The notes under the pieces are model-generated. The model was not told where the DNA came from. It ran no database searches and saw nothing but the letters and a program-made list of their open reading frames with translations. Made by a program: the position numbers and the translations under genes. A stretch of 64,000 bases of DNA from JAKAWQ01 sp963840545 (lineage in GTDB: Bacteria; Pseudomonadota; Alphaproteobacteria; Acetobacterales; Acetobacteraceae): assembly GCA_963840545.1 (NCBI GenBank), contig CAWIZE010000002.1:248001-312000 (forward strand), read 5' to 3'. Shown piece after piece: positions 27,232 to 35,590 of the stretch. Position 1 is the stretch's first letter; every line of letters begins with the position of its first letter.

Positions 27232-28614
27232 ATGACGATGACCGTCGCGTCCCCGAACAGCGCCCATGCCCGCGACATCGCCTCGGTGCTCCATCCGTAC
27301 ACCCATGCGCGGCGCCATCTCGAGGCCGGCCCGCAGATCATGTCCCGGGGCAGCGGGATCTATGTCTATGACGATGCCGGCAAGCCCTACATGGAAGGCG
27401 CCTCGGCGCTGTGGTGCGCCTCGCTCGGCTTCGGCAACGAGCGCCTCGCCAAGGTCGCCTACGAGGCGATGCGGGGGCTCGGCTACTATCACATCTTCCG
27501 CCAGAGCTCGAACGAGGCCGCGATCGACCTCTGCGAGCGGCTGCTGGCCATCGCCCCGGTGCCGATGTCCAAGGTGCTGCTGCAATGCTCGGGCTCGGAG
27601 GCGAACGATTCGGCCCTCAAGCTCGTGTGGTACCACTGGAACGCCGAGGGGCGGGCGGAAAAGCGCAAGATCATCTCGCGCCGGCAGAGCTACCACGGCT
27701 CGACCATCGCCACGATCTGCCTGACCGGCATCGCCGATTTCCACAAGGGCTTCGGGATGCCGTACGAGGGCTTCCTCTACACCGAATGCCCGCATTTCTA
27801 CCGCGACCACCGCGAGGGCGAGAGCGAGGAGGAATTCTCCGGGCGGATGGCGGACGCGCTCGAGGCGCTGATCGCGCGCGAAGGGCCGGAGACCATCGCC
27901 GCCTTCTGGGCCGATCCCGTGCAGGGCGGCGGGGCCGGGGCGCTGCCGCCGCCGGCGGGCTATTTCGAGAAGGTGCAGGCGATCCTGCGGCGCCACGACA
28001 TCCTGATGGTCGCCGACGAGGTGATCTGCGGCTTCGGGCGGACCGGCAATATGTGGGGCAGCGAGACCTGCGGCGTGCGGCCGGACATCGTCACCTGCGC
28101 CAAGGCGCTTTCGGCGGCGATGCAGCCGATCTCGGCGGTGCTGATGAACGAGCGGATCTTCCGCTCGATCCTCACCCAGAGCGACCGGCTGGGCAGCTTC
28201 GTGCACGGCTTCACCTATGCCGGGCATCCCGTGGCCTCGGCCGTCGCGCTCGAGACGCTGAAGATCTACGAGGAGATGAACCTCGTCGCCCACGTGAAGG
28301 CCCTCGAGCCGGTCTTCCTCGAGGCCTTCGGCGGGCTGAAGTCCCACGAGCTGGTCGGGGATTTTTCGGGGTGCGGCCTGATGGGCGGGGTCGAGCTGGT
28401 GAAGGACAAGGCGACCCGCGCCCAGTTCCCGGCCGAGGCGAAGCTCGGGATGCAGGTGGAGGGGCACGCCCGGCAGCGGGGGCTGATCCTGCGCGCGACC
28501 GCCAACCGCATTGCCCTCGCCCCGCCCCTGATCATCACCGCCGAGGAGATCGTGGAGATGGCCGCGCGGCTCCGCGCCGCCCTCGACGACACGCTGGCCG
28601 GCCTCGCCGCCTGA
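27232..28614 (+). CDS. Class III aminotransferase (omega-amino/diamine type)
   Basis: A 460-residue PLP enzyme of fold type I. ADEVICGFGRTG at 261-272 holds the Asp that binds the pyridine nitrogen, TCAKALS holds the Schiff-base Lys K291, and GSEAND and HGSTIAT are phosphate-site segments. The overall pattern (HPYTHARRHLEAGP, GFTYAGHPVA) resembles the SpuC/omega-transaminase branch that uses putrescine, GABA or beta-alanine with pyruvate. The ATG at 27232 follows TGGAG; ATG 27238 is the next. It is 17 nt before an FAD oxidoreductase gene and near an amino acid/polyamine ABC transporter, pointing to amine catabolism (inference). Confidence 0.9.
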   Translation: MTMTVASPNSAHARDIASVLHPYTHARRHLEAGPQIMSRGSGIYVYDDAGKPYMEGASALWCASLGFGNERLAKVAYEAMRGLGYYHIFRQSSNEAAIDLCERLLAIAPVPMSKVLLQCSGSEANDSALKLVWYHWNAEGRAEKRKIISRRQSYHGSTIATICLTGIADFHKGFGMPYEGFLYTECPHFYRDHREGESEEEFSGRMADALEALIAREGPETIAAFWADPVQGGGAGALPPPAGYFEKVQAILRRHDILMVADEVICGFGRTGNMWGSETCGVRPDIVTCAKALSAAMQPISAVLMNERIFRSILTQSDRLGSFVHGFTYAGHPVASAVALETLKIYEEMNLVAHVKALEPVFLEAFGGLKSHELVGDFSGCGLMGGVELVKDKATRAQFPAEAKLGMQVEGHARQRGLILRATANRIALAPPLIITAEEIVEMAARLRAALDDTLAGLAA

Positions 28615-28631
28615 CCGGGCGCCGCGCCGCG

Positions 28632-29960
28632 ATGTCCCCGCCGGTCGATCCGGTCGCGAGCGACGCCGCCCTTCCGGAGGCGGCCGACGTCGTCGTCATC
28701 GGCGGCGGCATCGTCGGCGCCTCCGCCGCCTATCACCTGGCGAAGAAGGGACATTCGGTCGCGCTGGTCGAGAAGGGGCGGATCGCGGGGGAGCAGTCGA
28801 GCCGCAACTGGGGCTGGTGCCGGGTGCAGGGCCGGAGCCTGCCCGAGCTGCCGCTCGCCAGGCACAGCCTGGAAGTCTGGGGTGGGCTGAACCGGGAGAT
28901 CGGGCGGGAGAGCGGCTTCCGCCGCACCGGCCTGCTGGTCGTCACCAAGGACCCGGCGGAGCTCGCCGCCTGGGAGGAATGGAAGGAGCAGGCCGCCGGA
29001 CACCAGCTGGACGGCCGCATCCTGAGCGGGGCGGAGGTGCAGGATATGCTGCCCGATGCCGCGACGCGCTGGCTGGGCGGGCTCTACTCGCCCTCCGACG
29101 GGCGGGCCGAGCCCGCCAAGGCGGCGCCGGCGCTGGCCGAGGCGGCGCGCGGGCTCGGCGCGAGCGTCCATCAATGGTGCGCGGCGCGCGGGCTCGAGAC
29201 CACCGGCGGCGCCGTCTCGGCCGTGGTGACCGAGGCCGGCCGCATCCGCACCGGCGCGGTGCTGTGCGCGGGCGGCGCCTGGACCTCGCTCTTCTGCCGC
29301 CATCACGGGATCGGCCTGCCCCAGGCCGGCGTCTTCGCCACCGCCTGCCGGACCGAGGCGGCGGCGGAGGTCATGGCGGGGGGCGTCAGCACCGGCGGCT
29401 ACGCCTTCCTCCGGCGCGCGGACGGGGGCTACACGGTTGCCATCAGCGGCGCCGGCCGGGTCGAGCTCACGCCCCAGAGCCTGCGCTACGCCTGGAAGTT
29501 CCTTCCGCTCTTCCTCAAGCGGCGGCGGCGGCTCAGGATCGGCATCGGCCGCTCCTTCCTCCGCGGGCCGGAGGCCTGGGCAGGCTGGTCGCTCGACGGG
29601 CCATCGCCGTTCGAGGCGATCCGGGTCCTCGACCCGGCGCCGAACCAGCGCCTGATCGAGACCGCGATGGCGCGATTCCGTGCCGACTACCCGATCCTCA
29701 GGGACCTCCGCGTCGCCGGGAGCTGGGGCGGATTGATCGATTCCACGCCGGACGCAAGGCCGGTGATCGGGCCGGTCGAGCGGCTGCCGGGCCTCTTCCT
29801 CGCCTGCGGGTTCAGCGGCCACGGCTTCGGCCTCGGCCCCGGGGGTGGGCGGCTGGCCGCCGACCTGGTCGCGGGCGACCCGCCGATCGTGGACCCGGGC
29901 CCGTTCCGCTATGGGCGCCTCGTCGACGGCACCAGGCTGCGACCGTCTTCCTGGCGCTGA
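28632..29960 (+). CDS. FAD-dependent oxidoreductase, DAO family (amine/amino acid oxidase-like), copy A
   Basis: A 442-residue flavoprotein. The dinucleotide-binding motif VVVIGGGIVGASAAYHLAKKG lies at about residues 19-39, then GEQSSRNWGWCR, and a C-terminal GFSGHGFGLGPGGGRLAADL that closes the FAD site. It is a soluble DAO-fold enzyme, likely oxidising an amino acid or gamma-glutamyl amine. It is clearly paralogous to the gene at 36452-37849, which shares the EQSSRNWGWCR and IDSTPD segments. Its stop lies inside a 15-bp tandem repeat. Confidence 0.87.
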   Translation: MSPPVDPVASDAALPEAADVVVIGGGIVGASAAYHLAKKGHSVALVEKGRIAGEQSSRNWGWCRVQGRSLPELPLARHSLEVWGGLNREIGRESGFRRTGLLVVTKDPAELAAWEEWKEQAAGHQLDGRILSGAEVQDMLPDAATRWLGGLYSPSDGRAEPAKAAPALAEAARGLGASVHQWCAARGLETTGGAVSAVVTEAGRIRTGAVLCAGGAWTSLFCRHHGIGLPQAGVFATACRTEAAAEVMAGGVSTGGYAFLRRADGGYTVAISGAGRVELTPQSLRYAWKFLPLFLKRRRRLRIGIGRSFLRGPEAWAGWSLDGPSPFEAIRVLDPAPNQRLIETAMARFRADYPILRDLRVAGSWGGLIDSTPDARPVIGPVERLPGLFLACGFSGHGFGLGPGGGRLAADLVAGDPPIVDPGPFRYGRLVDGTRLRPSSWR

Positions 29961-30010
29961 GCCGCCTGGCGCTCGGCCCCCTGGCGCTCAGCCCCCTGGC
30001 GCTCGGCCAC
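29951..30010. repeat. Four tandem 15-bp repeats over the oxidoreductase stop codon
   Basis: The unit is CTGGCGCTCGGCCCC with slight variation: 29951, 29966, 29981 and 29996. The first copy carries the TGA stop at 29958-29960. Array length is 60 bp; it lies just upstream of the regulatory block at 30021. Confidence 0.92.
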
Positions 30011-30020
30011 TGCCGGCACG

Positions 30021-30063
30021 GCATAAGCGAGCCTTATCGGGCCTTCGGCAATCCGTCTTGGAC
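30021..30063 (+). promoter_or_regulatory. Second copy of the 43-nt regulatory block, upstream of the ABC transporter
   Basis: GCATAAG, 21 nt, CAATCCGTCTTGGAC, identical in both elements and spacing to 27144-27186; the ATAA-N7-TTAT dyad is again present (ATAAGCGAGCCTTAT). Downstream lies the solute-binding protein gene. Confidence 0.6.
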
Positions 30064-30177
30064 GGGCCCGGACGGCGCTGAAACACTCCCGTAACTTTCA
30101 TCGGCCCTCCCGACATTCCTGCGCCGCCCGTTCAGCGCGTGATGGCGCGGGCGGGGCAAAGCGCAGGGAGCAAGGAA

Positions 30178-30945
30178 TTGCGGATCACGAGGCGGCTTGC
30201 CTGGATCATGTTGGCTGCCATAAGTGCGGCGGCCTTGGCGACGTTCGTATCGCCGGCATCGGCCGGGACCACGCTGCAGGTGGGCTCGACCCCGACCGGG
30301 GTACCGTTCACCTTTCTCGATACCAAGACCGACACCATCCAGGGGATGATGGTCGATCTCATCGAGGCGATCGCCAAGGACAACGGCCTCGGCGTGAAGA
30401 TCGTGCCGATGGCGTTCTCCGCGCTCGTCCCGTCGCTGACGAGCGGCAAGATCGACGTCATCTCCGCGGCGATGTCGGCGACGCCGAAACGGATGCAGGT
30501 GATCGATTTCACCGCTCCGGTCTATTCGTACGGCGAGGGGCTCATCGTGCCGGCCGCCGACCACAAGCAGTACGACAGCATCCAGGACATGCGCGGCTAT
30601 CGCGTCGGGGTCGAGATCGGAACGAACTACTACGACCAGATGAAGAAGAGCGGCGTCTTCTCGGCGGTGGTGGGCTACAACTCGATCGCCGACATCATCG
30701 GCGATGTCGAGGCCGGGCGGATCCAGGCCGGCTTCGGCGATTATCCCATCCTCGCCTACCAATTCTCGCACGCGGCGATACCCCGGGTGCGGCTGGTCAA
30801 GGAATACCATCCCTACGTGATCGGCCCGATCAACATTGCCGTGCGCAAGGACGAGCCCGGGCTGCTGGCGAAGTTCAACGCCTCGATCGCCAAGTTCAAG
30901 CAGGACGGGACGCTGAAGGCGATCCTGGCGAAGTGGGATCTCTAG
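30178..30945 (+). CDS. Amino acid/polar-solute ABC transporter, periplasmic binding protein (family 3)
   Basis: About 255 residues: signal peptide starting with RITRRLAWIMLAAIS and cleaved near PASA, then the SBP_bac_3 fold, TLQVGSTPTGVPFTFLD, MMVDLIEAIA and AGFGDYPILAY. The TTG at 30178 directly precedes the signal peptide and follows GGGAG and AAGGA. An ATG at 30142 is in frame but lacks a ribosome site. It is the first gene of a three-gene importer. The ligand may be an amino acid, opine or amine. Confidence 0.85.
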   Translation: MRITRRLAWIMLAAISAAALATFVSPASAGTTLQVGSTPTGVPFTFLDTKTDTIQGMMVDLIEAIAKDNGLGVKIVPMAFSALVPSLTSGKIDVISAAMSATPKRMQVIDFTAPVYSYGEGLIVPAADHKQYDSIQDMRGYRVGVEIGTNYYDQMKKSGVFSAVVGYNSIADIIGDVEAGRIQAGFGDYPILAYQFSHAAIPRVRLVKEYHPYVIGPINIAVRKDEPGLLAKFNASIAKFKQDGTLKAILAKWDL

Positions 30946-30984
30946 GCGGCCGGGGCCGGGCGGCATGGCGGCCTGAGCCCGCGC

Positions 30985-31638
30985 ATGGGAGCCTTCGTCA
31001 GCCAGTCGGCGGAGTTCCTGCCGGTCCTGCTGCTCGGCGTGCGCATGACGGTGGTGGTGACGGCCGGCTCGCTGCTGCTCTCGACGCTGCTCGGCCTGGT
31101 ATGGGCGTTCATGCGGATCAGCGGGGTTCGGCCGCTGGTGCTGGTCGGGAAGACCGCGATCTACGTCATTCGCGGCATCCCGGCGCTGGTCCAGCTCTTC
31201 TACATCTACTTCGTCGCCCCGGATCTCGGCCTGTCGCTGACCGCGCTCCAGGCCGCGATCATCGGGCTCGGCATCGCCTATTCGCCCTACCAGGCGGAGG
31301 CGTTCCGTTCCGGGATCGAGGCGGTGGACCGCGGCCAGGTCGAGGCCGCCCAGTCCATCGGCATGGGCTGGTGGGTGATGATGTGGCGCGTCGTGCTGCC
31401 GCAGGCGGTGCGCATCGTACTGCCGACCTACGGCAACAGCATGGTGATGGTGCTCAAGGATTCCTCGCTCGCCTCGACGATCACCGTTCCGGAGCTGGCG
31501 CTGCAAGGCAAGCTGCTCGCGGCCTCGACCTTCGACAACACGACGATCTTCACCCTGGTGGCGCTGCTCTATCTCTGCATGAGCGCGCCGCTGACCGTGC
31601 TCAACAACTGGCTCGAGCGGCGCGCGGCGCGGCGATGA
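30985..31638 (+). CDS. Polar amino acid ABC transporter permease (HisM/GlnP type)
   Basis: A 217-residue membrane protein with about five helices. GIPALVQLFYIYF is the family segment after helix 2, and EAAQSIGMGWWVMMWRVVLPQA is the EAA loop that contacts the ATPase. VLKDSSLAS is a further hallmark. A single permease gene accompanies the binding protein, so a homodimer is likely. Its TGA overlaps the ATPase start (ATGA). Confidence 0.9.
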   Translation: MGAFVSQSAEFLPVLLLGVRMTVVVTAGSLLLSTLLGLVWAFMRISGVRPLVLVGKTAIYVIRGIPALVQLFYIYFVAPDLGLSLTALQAAIIGLGIAYSPYQAEAFRSGIEAVDRGQVEAAQSIGMGWWVMMWRVVLPQAVRIVLPTYGNSMVMVLKDSSLASTITVPELALQGKLLAASTFDNTTIFTLVALLYLCMSAPLTVLNNWLERRAARR

Positions 31639-32372
31639 GCACGATCGAGCTCGTCGGCGTCCACAAGCGCTTCGGCCCGGTGGAGGTGATCCGCGGCATC
31701 TCGTTCGGCGTGCGCAAGGGCGAGGTCGTGTGCATCGTCGGGCCGTCGGGGTCGGGCAAGTCGACGCTGCTCCGCTGCATCAACGGGCTGGAGAGCTACG
31801 AGCAGGGCGAGATCCGGGTGAACGGGCGGGTGGTGGACCGCTCCGCGGCCAACCTCCGGGAGATCCGGACGCGGGTCGCGATGGTGTTCCAGCGCTTCAA
31901 CCTCTTTCCCCATAGGAGCGCGCTGGAGAACGTGATCGAAGGGCCGGTGTATGTGAAGAAGGAACCGCGCGCGGAGGCGGTGCGGCGCGGGCGGGCGCTG
32001 CTGGCGCAGGTCGGCCTGGGCGGGCGGGAGGACAGCCACCCCGAGCGCCTTTCCGGCGGCCAGCAACAGCGGGTGGCGATCGCGCGGGCGCTCGCGATGC
32101 AGCCGGACGCCATCCTGTTCGACGAGCCGACCTCGGCCCTCGACCCCGAGCTGGTGGGCGAAGTGCTCACGGTGATGCGCCAGCTCGCGCGCGAGGGGAT
32201 GACCATGGTGGTGGTGACGCACGAGATGGGCTTCGCCCGCGAGGTCGCGGACCGCGTGCTCTTCATCGATGCCGGCGTGGTGGTGGAGGAAGGACCGGCG
32301 CGGACGCTGCTGGCCCATCCGCAGCAGCCACGGACGCGGGATTTTCTGCGCCGCATCTTGCATCCGATCTGA
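31635..32372 (+). CDS. Polar amino acid ABC transporter ATPase (GlnQ/HisP type)
   Basis: A 245-residue subunit with Walker A GPSGSGKST, FQRFNLFPH (Q-loop with the family's FNLFPH), signature LSGGQQQR, Walker B ILFDEPTSALDPE and switch VTHEMGFA. It energises the importer encoded just upstream. About 200 nt to the next (convergent) gene hold nothing recognisable beyond GC-rich inverted repeats near 32459-32475. Confidence 0.93.
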   Translation: MSTIELVGVHKRFGPVEVIRGISFGVRKGEVVCIVGPSGSGKSTLLRCINGLESYEQGEIRVNGRVVDRSAANLREIRTRVAMVFQRFNLFPHRSALENVIEGPVYVKKEPRAEAVRRGRALLAQVGLGGREDSHPERLSGGQQQRVAIARALAMQPDAILFDEPTSALDPELVGEVLTVMRQLAREGMTMVVVTHEMGFAREVADRVLFIDAGVVVEEGPARTLLAHPQQPRTRDFLRRILHPI

Positions 32373-32570
32373 TTTCTCCGAGCCGGACGCGGGCCGGGCG
32401 TGATTGCCGCGCGGCGATCAAGGTGGGAACGCCCGACAATCAGGGTGAGAAAACCTTCTGCCGCTGGCGGCGCAGGGAGGCCGGCGGCCACGAACGGCGG
32501 CGGCAGAGCCGAGGGAAAGGTTCGGATGAAACCTTGGACCGAACGCCGGGTTCCGGATGACGGCGCGGCC

Positions 32571-33332
32571 CTATCGGGCCCCAGCCGCCACCGGCAGGTG
32601 CGCGCGCAGGAACACCCGTACCTGCTCGATCGTGCCGGCCTTCAGCGCGGCCGGCTCCCGCCACGGAAAGACCGTTGACTGCGCCCCCGGCGCCAAGGCC
32701 GCCACATCGAGCGAGGCCTGCAACGGATGCGCCGGCGTATCATCCGGCATCACCAGCATCGGCGTCCGGCACGCGCGGGCGAACTCCCGCGACACGCTGT
32801 AGACGAAATCGGGCCGGGCGCGATAGAGGTTGTGCAGATAGGCCGCGATCGCGGACATCGTCACGTCCGGCCGTCGCGCCAGAAAGTCCGGCGCCCACCC
32901 ATCGCGGCCCGAGTTGTACATCACGTCCGGATTCTCCGGCCGGTGCCCCACCGTCTGGCACAGCACGCCCGCCACCAGGCGATCCGGCGCCCGCTCCATC
33001 AGCTTCAGGGCAAAGCATCCGCCGATGCAGTAACCCATGAACAGGAACTGCCCGATGCCCAGATGGTCCATCAGCCCGAGCTGATCGTCGGCGAACGCGC
33101 CCCACGGATCCGCGACTTGAACCGGCCCCGAGGACTCGCCGCCATTTGCGTTCCGCTGATCCATCGTGATGCAGCGGAAATCGTCCTTGAAGACCTCCAT
33201 GGCGTTGAACACCGCCGTCGGCCAGTTGGCGAGCCGCGAATTCAACCCCCCGCCGGGGGTCACCAGCAGCGGAAAGCCGCTTCCGGCCTCCTCATAGCGG
33301 ATGCGGACATCGCCCCGTTGATAGAACGGCAT
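32571..33332 (-). CDS. Alpha/beta-hydrolase with a cysteine at the nucleophile elbow
   Basis: A 253-residue alpha/beta-fold protein: oxyanion-side segment PLLVTPGGG, ITMDQRNANGGES, nucleophile elbow GYCIGGC, and later VMPDDTPAHP, which may hold the acid. The elbow is G-x-C-x-G rather than G-x-S-x-G, so the nucleophile would be Cys as in dienelactone hydrolase. The catalytic His is not certain. It follows the YghU-like gene by six nt on the same strand, suggesting one transcript. Confidence 0.75.
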   Translation of the reverse strand: MPFYQRGDVRIRYEEAGSGFPLLVTPGGGLNSRLANWPTAVFNAMEVFKDDFRCITMDQRNANGGESSGPVQVADPWGAFADDQLGLMDHLGIGQFLFMGYCIGGCFALKLMERAPDRLVAGVLCQTVGHRPENPDVMYNSGRDGWAPDFLARRPDVTMSAIAAYLHNLYRARPDFVYSVSREFARACRTPMLVMPDDTPAHPLQASLDVAALAPGAQSTVFPWREPAALKAGTIEQVRVFLRAHLPVAAGAR

Positions 33333-33338
33333 GGCGCT

Positions 33339-34211
33339 TCACTCCGCCGCTGCCAGCCTGTCCTCGGTTTTCGTCGCGAAGTCGCCGGCGTCATGCCGCT
33401 CATGCAGCTGGCTCGCTGGCTCGCCTTGCGTGCGATTGACCATCCGCCCGCGCCGCACCGCCGGCCGGGCGTAGATGGCATCGGCCCAGCGGATCACGTT
33501 CCGGTACTCGTGCACCGCGAGGAACTCGGCCGCGCCGTATTGCGCGAACTTCACCAGGCCGGCGTACCAGGGCCAGGCAGCCATATCGGCGATCGTGTAG
33601 ACACCGCCTGCCAGGTACTCGTTGTCCGCCAGCCGCTTGTCGAGCACATCGAGCAGGCGCTTCGTCTCCATGGCGAACCGGTCGATCGGATATTCCATCT
33701 TCGTCGGCGCATAGGCGTAGAAATGGCCGAACCCGCCGCCGAGGTAAGGCGCGCTGCCCATCTGCCAGAACAGCCATGAGAGGCATTCGGCGCGCGTCTC
33801 GTCGGTCGGCAGGAAGGCCCCGAACTTTTCCGCCAGATAGAGCAGGATCGCGCCGGATTCGAACACCCGGACCGGCTTGGGGCCGCTGCGATCCACCAGC
33901 GCCGGGATTTTTGAGTTGGGGTTGGCCGCGACGAAACCGCTGCCGAACTGATCGCCTTCGCCGATCCGGATCAGCCAGGCATCGTATTCCGCGCCGCCAT
34001 GGCCCGCCGCGAGCAGCTCCTCCAGCAGCACGGTGACCTTCACGCCGTTCGGCGTGCCCTGCGAATAGAGCTGCAAAGGGTGGCGGCCGACCGGCAGCGC
34101 CTTCTCATGCGTCGGCCCGGAGACGGGCCGGTTGATGTTCGCGAAGCGCCCGCCGCTCGGCTGGTTCCAGGCCCAAACCGCGGGCGGCGTGTACTCGGCT
34201 CTATCGGTCAT
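33339..34211 (-). CDS. yghU: Glutathione S-transferase-like protein, YghU type
   Basis: A 290-residue protein. It has a long N-terminal extension (PPAVWAWNQPSGGRFANINRPVSG) typical of YghU, a thioredoxin-like domain with PLQLYSQGTPNGVKVTVLLEE and NPNSKIPAL, ESGAILLYLAEK for the glutathione site, and an all-helical domain. E. coli YghU is a disulfide-bond reductase using two glutathiones. The ATG at 34211 starts the conserved extension. It is divergent from a truncated ArsR gene, which may once have regulated it. Confidence 0.88.
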   Translation of the reverse strand: MTDRAEYTPPAVWAWNQPSGGRFANINRPVSGPTHEKALPVGRHPLQLYSQGTPNGVKVTVLLEELLAAGHGGAEYDAWLIRIGEGDQFGSGFVAANPNSKIPALVDRSGPKPVRVFESGAILLYLAEKFGAFLPTDETRAECLSWLFWQMGSAPYLGGGFGHFYAYAPTKMEYPIDRFAMETKRLLDVLDKRLADNEYLAGGVYTIADMAAWPWYAGLVKFAQYGAAEFLAVHEYRNVIRWADAIYARPAVRRGRMVNRTQGEPASQLHERHDAGDFATKTEDRLAAAE

Positions 34212-34433
34212 GTCGCTGGCTCCGAACGTTCGGCCGACAACGTGGCCCCGCCGCGCACGCGGCGCAACCCGCCCCGGGGCCGCCATTCGATTGTGCGGGC
34301 AGCTTCAAGGCTTTCGCTCCGGACGCAGGGGCGAGCGCACGATGGCCATTCCGCAATGGTCGCTCGAAAGTCCGATAACGCCGATCGGCGCACCCGCGCG
34401 TTCTCGCCTGGCTCCTACATATCCCGCCGGTTA

Positions 34434-34445
34434 CTGATCCGATCA
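34434..34445. promoter_or_regulatory. Perfect 12-bp palindrome upstream of the ArsR remnant
   Basis: TGATCCGGATCA lies 24 nt before the ArsR start in the 258-nt divergent region shared with yghU. The position fits an ArsR operator; this is not verified. Confidence 0.35.
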
Positions 34446-34469
34446 ATAGCCAGCCAGTTATGCGTTCCG

Positions 34470-34661
34470 ATGCCGAATCCTCACGACCTGCTCTTCAAAG
34501 TGCTCGCCGATCCAACTCGACGGGGCATCTTCGAGCGGCTGTGCCGCGCAGCGGAGCAGACGGTGGGGGCTCTGACGGCGCGGGCCGGGGTGTCCCAGTC
34601 GGCCGTCTCAATGCATCCCGGGGTCCTGAGTGTCCGTCCCGAGACTTCCTCAGTCATTTGA
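34470..34661 (+). pseudogene. ArsR-family regulator, truncated after the HTH
   Basis: The frame begins PNPHDLLFKVLADPTRRGIF, the classic opening of ArsR regulators linked to SRPBCC genes, and continues through TVGALTARAGVSQSAVSMHPGVL, the recognition helix. After about residue 53 the similarity ends and eleven unrelated residues lead to a stop at 34661. The lost half (roughly 50 residues) would carry the dimer interface. Insertion-sequence remnants start at the break. The usual partner genes appear 8.8 kb downstream at 43385-44165. Confidence 0.82.
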
Positions 34662-34857
34662 ATCGGTTGGCGGCTGGCCAGATTGCGGCTTGAATCGGGT
34701 GAATCACGTGTGATTCGATGAGCGGCACCAATTCGTGAGGTGCGCCGATGTGGACGAGCGAGAACTGTCCCCGCTACGACCGTGACAGGTTGCGCTATCC
34801 GAGTGATCTCACAGATGCGGAGTGGCGGCATATCGAGCCGCTGATCCCGCCGGCCGG
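34630..34857 (+). mobile_element. IS5-family left-end fragment with a truncated transposase
   Basis: The ATG at 34748 opens MWTSENCPRYDRDRLRYPSD, then LTDAEWRHIEPLIPPA, the standard N-terminus of IS5-family transposases. About 37 codons remain before it joins an unrelated, inversely oriented transposase fragment at about 34857. The untranslated left end presumably extends back to the ArsR break near 34630. The DDE region is absent, so the element is dead. Confidence 0.8.
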
Positions 34858-35373
34858 ATGGCGCCTGGCCAGGCCCTTCTCGATCCGCTCCCGCTGCCCG
34901 GCCAGCCAGTCGAGGGATTCGTAAATCTCCCGTTCCGCCACCACGCCCAAGCCCAGCCGCTCGCCGAGGCTCGGTGCCGCCGTCTCTGGGTTCAGCGCCC
35001 GCACCGTCGCCAGCTTGGAGGCCGGCGCGATCACACGGTTGACGATCGGCGCCATGACCAGGTCGCGATGGCGCCGCCCCTCCGGCCCGCCATAGCGTTC
35101 GGCCAGGAGCTTCGGCAAGCCGACCCGCTCGGCCGTGCCGAGCACCGCCGCGACATGACCATGGGGCACCGAACCGCTGATGGTCAGCGCCTCATCCGCG
35201 CTCGCCAGCGCCACGCCGCCCTACAGCAGCATGCGCAAGCCCTCCACCAGCCGATCCGGCCAATCCGTCAGGTTGGCGATGGTGCGCTTCCTGGCCTTGC
35301 CCTCCGCGCGGTCGCCCTCTCGCAGCAGGATGGTCGGGTGCGGCTTGCCGTTCGGCACGGACTCGATGTGCAT
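34858..35373 (-). mobile_element. IS1634-like transposase fragment, with an internal stop
   Basis: From the ATG at 35373 the frame reads MHIESVPNGKPHPTILLREG and on to MLL, then a TAG at 35221-35223 (codon 51). The same frame resumes GGVALASADEALTISGSVP, HVAAVLGTAERVGLPKLLAERYGG, VNRVIAPASKLATVRALNPE and GERLGLGVVAEREIYESLDW. This is the N-terminal third of an IS1634/IS4-group transposase. It is cut at the junction with the IS5 fragment. The rest, including the catalytic part, is missing. The 217 nt after it (35374-35590) hold no recognisable gene. Confidence 0.75.
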
Positions 35374-35590
35374 GGCACAGACAATCAGCACCGATTGGTA
35401 TTATCAACCCAACAATGCGATAACGGAATGACAACGCTCCAACGCCCAAATCAGCCAATACCGGCTCTTCGTCAATGCTTTATCAGTTCGAACAGTGAAA
35501 AGTTCAGCCCAGATCGGCACGGTCGAGCCGCGGTTCGTCGTATATCATTCCAATCCCGAAGCAGAGGCCGCGTGGGGATGCGATGTGGCG

